NCBI GenBank assembly: GCA_902782395.1
Contig: CACZNF010000023.1
Location: 1-9,312 of the forward strand
Direction of reading: 5' to 3'
DNA length: 9,312 nucleotides
From: an uncultured Erysipelotrichaceae bacterium
GTDB taxonomy: Bacteria; Bacillota_I; Bacilli_A; RFN20; CAG-826
The notes under the pieces: generated by a model
The model's input: the letters and a program-made list of their open reading frames with translations, nothing else
Told to the model about the DNA's origin: nothing
Database searches by the model: none
Program-made: the position numbers and the translations under genes
Shown here: one piece after another, positions 6,934 to 9,312 of the stretch
Layout of the letters: every line of letters begins with the position of its first letter
How positions within the stretch are numbered: the stretch's first letter is position 1

Positions 6934-7197
6934 TTACTTATTTTCAGAAACAAGTAGTGCTTTGTTTTTAATTTCTTCATCGATGAGTTTTAAGAATTCA
7001 TCAATGCTAACAGTGATTTGCTCTTGAACACCAAATCTTCTATAGGTCACTGTTCTATCATCTCTTTCGTGATCACCAAGAACAAGTGTGTATGGAATCT
7101 TCTTCATTTGAGAAGATCTCATTCTATAACCGAGCTTATCGTTAGAGTCATCGAGAGTCACTCTAAGACCATGTTCTTTCACCCTTAGTTTCTTCAA
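6934..7197 (-). pseudogene. thrS: thrS 3' fragment: anticodon-binding domain, out of frame with the rest
   Basis: From about 7180 down to the TAA at 6934 the frame encodes the C-terminal part of threonyl-tRNA synthetase: EHGLRVTLDDSNDKLGYRM, then SSQMKKIPYTLVLGDHE, then a short tail. In bacterial ThrRS this corresponds to '.AGIRVE.D.RNEKLGYKIREAQ..K.PYMLV.GDKE'. It has no start of its own: the TTG at 7197 lies inside the upstream part and has no Shine-Dalgarno. The opening of the domain (FPTWLAPVQV and the next ~20 residues in relatives) is missing and the frame differs from the upstream part. It is therefore the broken end of thrS, not a separate gene, and it is followed by the thrS terminator. 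Confidence 0.88.
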
Positions 7198-8578
7198 TTA
7201 AGAAGGCGATGAAACGATCTAAAGAACCTAAAATTGCGCGGTGAACAACAACTGGTCTAGCTTTCTCACCTTTTTCATCGATATAGGTAAGTTCAAATCT
7301 CTCTGGTAATTGATAGTCAAGTTGAATGGTGCTTAATGTCACATCATGACCAATGGCGCTCTTAACTTGAACGTCAAGTTTTGGACCATAGAAAGCCGCT
7401 TCACCAATGGCTTCGTAATAATCAACACCTAATTCTTTTAAAACTTCACGTAATTGGTTTTCACTCTTTTCCCAAAGTTCATCATTACCGAAATATTTTT
7501 CGGTATCGTTAGGATCTCTTAAAGATAAACGGAATGCATAGTTTTGGAATCCAAAGTCGTGATAGACATCAAGAATAAGTTTAGTAACTTCTTTGAAGAC
7601 ATCACCAATTTGAGTTGGCATACAGAAGATGTGGGAGTCGTTTTGATAGAACGCTCTGGTTCTTTCAATACCAGTCAAGGCACCTGAAGCTTCAAAACGG
7701 AAGTCAGCAGCGATTTCTGCAATCTTTAATGGTAATTCACGATAAGAGTGCAAAGCACTTCTATACATCACCATGTGATGTGGGCAGTTCATTGGCCTTA
7801 AAACATAAGACTCATTATCAACATCCATTTTTGGGAACATATCCTTTTGGTAGTGGGCCCAGTGACCAGATGTCTTATATAATTCAACGTTGCCTAAGCA
7901 TGGAGTTAAGACGTGCTTATAGCCTAAGGCTATTTCTTTATCCATGATGTAGTCACTTAACATACGTCTAACAAGGAAACCGTTAGGTAACCACATTGGT
8001 AAACCCTTACCCACAAGGTCATCGTACATAAAGATACCTAATTGTTTGCCTAAAATACGGTGGTCTCTTCTCTTTCTTTCTTCAAGAATTTCGAGCCATT
8101 TATTTAAATCTTCGGCGGTAAACCAAGAGGTACCATAGATTCTAGTTAATTGTTTGTTTTTACTATTACCTCTCCAGTAGGCACCTGCTAAAGAAAGTAG
8201 TTTAAAATGTTTAATGAGTCCTGTGGACATAATGTGTGGTCCACGGCATAAGTCAACGAAGTCACCTTGCTTGAAGGTGGTAATACTTTCATTAATTTCT
8301 TTAATGAGTTCAACCTTATAAGGATTGTTTTTGAATAGTTCGAGAGCTTGCTCTTTAGTAAGTTCTTCGCGAACGATTCTTAAATCTTTGCCTGCTAATT
8401 CTCTCATTTTCTTTTCGATAACTGGGAGATCGTTTTCTGTAATAACGTCTTCACCGAAATCGATGTCATAGTAGAAGCCATTCTCAATAGCAGGTCCAAA
8501 GCCAAACAAGGCTTTTGGATATAATTCTGTAATAGCTTGTGCTAATAAGGACAATTTAAAAGGAAAGGGATTGGTCAT
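7163..8578 (-). pseudogene. thrS: Threonyl-tRNA synthetase, truncated at both ends (editing and catalytic core)
   Basis: ThrRS attaches threonine to tRNA-Thr. The 471-codon frame keeps part of the editing domain (C111 and H115 in CRGPH) and the class II core. Zinc ligands are C265 (MNCPHH), H316 (NDSHIF) and H446 (VVVHRAIL); motif 2 is at R294-E296 and motif 3 ends at R455. Homology begins only at LLAQAITELYP (codon 11, about 8550). The TGS domain and the first HxxxH of the editing site, about 75-80 residues in relatives, are absent; the first ten codons come from unrelated DNA. At the other end the frame runs from IEETKG into ERTWS and a TAG, with about 30 residues lost and a frameshift. The full enzyme is about 640 aa. 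It cannot make normal ThrRS as read, so either it is a pseudogene with another copy elsewhere, or the sequence holds assembly errors. Confidence 0.9.
8541..8571. other. Junction between thrS and unrelated, compositionally different DNA
   Basis: Homology to ThrRS on the - strand stops at about 8550, just where the conserved HxxxH should follow. From there rightwards the coding strand, codon use and gene content change. No inverted repeat, target-site duplication, integrase or tRNA end is visible at the joint. It may be an insertion or deletion endpoint, a recombination scar, or a mistaken contig join. Confidence 0.7.
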
Positions 8579-8864
8579 TACAAGAACCCCAACCTATACC
8601 CAAATTGATTATAGGGACACTACCGATGACAACATTGAATTATTTGGATTTTATGCTGATAAAGGTGCGGGAAATAGTGAAACTTTTACATATCTCAAAA
8701 ACGATAAGGTAATGGCAAAAGTTAATGTGCAAACACACTACTATGATGAAACCGGGGTAAGATACAGTATTGGCAAACTCTACCAAAGGGAAAATGCCGA
8801 CTTCAATTACTGTGAAATAACAAATCATGTTACAGATCCCATCATATACTATCGATGGCCATGA
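8571..8864 (+). CDS. Hypothetical protein of unknown origin, 97 aa
   Basis: I do not recognise this protein. It is polar, with no membrane segment or signal peptide, and rich in Tyr, Asp and Asn. It opens with TRTPTYTQIDYRDTTDDN and ends in DPIIYYRWP. The start is TTG, with AAAGGA about 6 bases upstream inside a purine-rich stretch. The frame is also open further upstream into the thrS antisense, so this may be an internal fragment whose true start was lost at the junction. AGG (Arg) and GGA (Gly) appear here although rare in the chromosomal genes. It overlaps the next frame by 38 bases, in a different phase. The two may be neighbouring genes, or one gene split by a single-base error near 8840-8860. 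Confidence 0.5.
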   Translation: MVITRTPTYTQIDYRDTTDDNIELFGFYADKGAGNSETFTYLKNDKVMAKVNVQTHYYDETGVRYSIGKLYQRENADFNYCEITNHVTDPIIYYRWP

Positions 8865-9312
8865 AGAGCTTGAAAAATTAGAAGAAATCAGCTATGGACG
8901 AGCCGATAAATACAGAATGGCACTAGGCTTTGAAGTATTGCAAAGCTATAGCATAATCCATCAAAAAATAACCAAAAACATAATGGAAAATTGGACTAAT
9001 AAAAATTCAGCTTATTTATCTAGATTTGGAGTTATGAATGTATATGGAATGCATATTGCATCTCTTGAAACCGCTTGGCTTGCAGATGAAATAGCTGACA
9101 TTTATGCCAAAGAATTTAATGTGAAATGGAACAGGGAAAATTCTGCAACAATACTTGGAGGAATTAATTTAGAGGACACCTACCTGCATATTCTAAATGC
9201 AGACATGGGAATGAAAATTACTGGAAAAAGCCAGAATACGGAATTATTCAGATTTATCAACTCCTTAAATCTGCCGAATGTTGAAGATTACGTTCTTGAA
9301 CCCGTTGCAGAC
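8827..9312 (+). CDS. Hypothetical protein, N-terminal 162 residues (runs off the window)
   Basis: From ATG 8827 the frame is open to the last base. No family is recognised. It begins MLQIPSYTIDGHEELEKLEE and is soluble-looking, mostly helical, with aromatic-rich stretches (FGVMNVYGMHIASLETAWLADEIADIYAKEF). It has no hydrophobic helix and no Walker, HTH or nuclease motif that I can see. No good Shine-Dalgarno precedes the ATG, so it is either coupled to the upstream frame or is the continuation of it after a frameshift. About five of fifteen Ile codons are ATA, and GGA dominates Gly, unlike the desulfurase and thiI genes. This suggests DNA from another source. A gene of a mobile element or phage is possible but nothing proves it. 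Confidence 0.55.
   Translation, partial: MLQIPSYTIDGHEELEKLEEISYGRADKYRMALGFEVLQSYSIIHQKITKNIMENWTNKNSAYLSRFGVMNVYGMHIASLETAWLADEIADIYAKEFNVKWNRENSATILGGINLEDTYLHILNADMGMKITGKSQNTELFRFINSLNLPNVEDYVLEPVAD

Noticed and set aside
7615..7947. 110-codon frame on the + strand
   Set aside because: It is the complement of the conserved ThrRS catalytic core and has no ribosome site or protein-like pattern.
8550..8700. T-box leader for thrS
   Set aside because: The true 5' end of thrS is missing; the sequence there is unrelated and lacks the T-box motif.
1..9312. Mycoplasma-type code with TGA as Trp
   Set aside because: TGA ends the desulfurase exactly at an ATGA overlap with thiI, and Trp residues in conserved positions use TGG.
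1..9312. CRISPR array, tRNA or rRNA genes, IS elements
   Set aside because: No spaced direct repeats, tRNA-like folds, transposase motifs or terminal inverted repeats were seen.

Overview
The window looks like chromosomal DNA of a low-GC Gram-positive bacterium (Firmicutes/Bacilli or a Mollicutes-like relative). The evidence is AT-rich coding, AAGGAG-type Shine-Dalgarno sites, a TTGACA promoter, and the Firmicutes order ezrA - cysteine desulfurase - thiI. TGA is best read as a stop, because it closes the desulfurase gene inside an ATGA overlap with thiI, so the Mycoplasma code is unlikely. The exact lineage is not resolved here.

Left part (1-3040, + strand): the 3' end of ezrA (cell division), a cysteine desulfurase and thiI (tRNA 4-thiouridine synthesis) overlap head to tail as one operon. 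It closes at a stem-loop that can terminate from both sides. The desulfurase and ThiI are an expected sulfur donor/acceptor pair.

Middle part (3060-4828, - strand): a small three-helix membrane protein with its own promoter region, then the infC-rpmI-rplT operon (IF3, bL35, bL20). The operon has a good promoter, a leader with a terminator, a competing long-range pairing and an irregular stem typical of bL20-controlled attenuation, and most likely an AUC start codon for infC.

Right part (4838-8550, - strand): a membrane-anchored EAL-domain c-di-GMP phosphodiesterase with a degenerate GGDEF-like domain sits between infC and thrS. The thrS gene is damaged twice. About 30 codons are lost and the frame is shifted inside the anticodon-binding domain (about 7176-7185), and the first ~75-80 codons are missing (about 8550).

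Right edge (8551-9312, + strand): sequence unlike the rest in codon use (more ATA, GGA and AGG) carries two overlapping reading frames of unknown function, the second running off the window. This is either foreign DNA joined to the 5' end of thrS or an assembly chimera. It is the least explained part of the window. No tRNA, rRNA, CRISPR array, transposase or integrase was seen.
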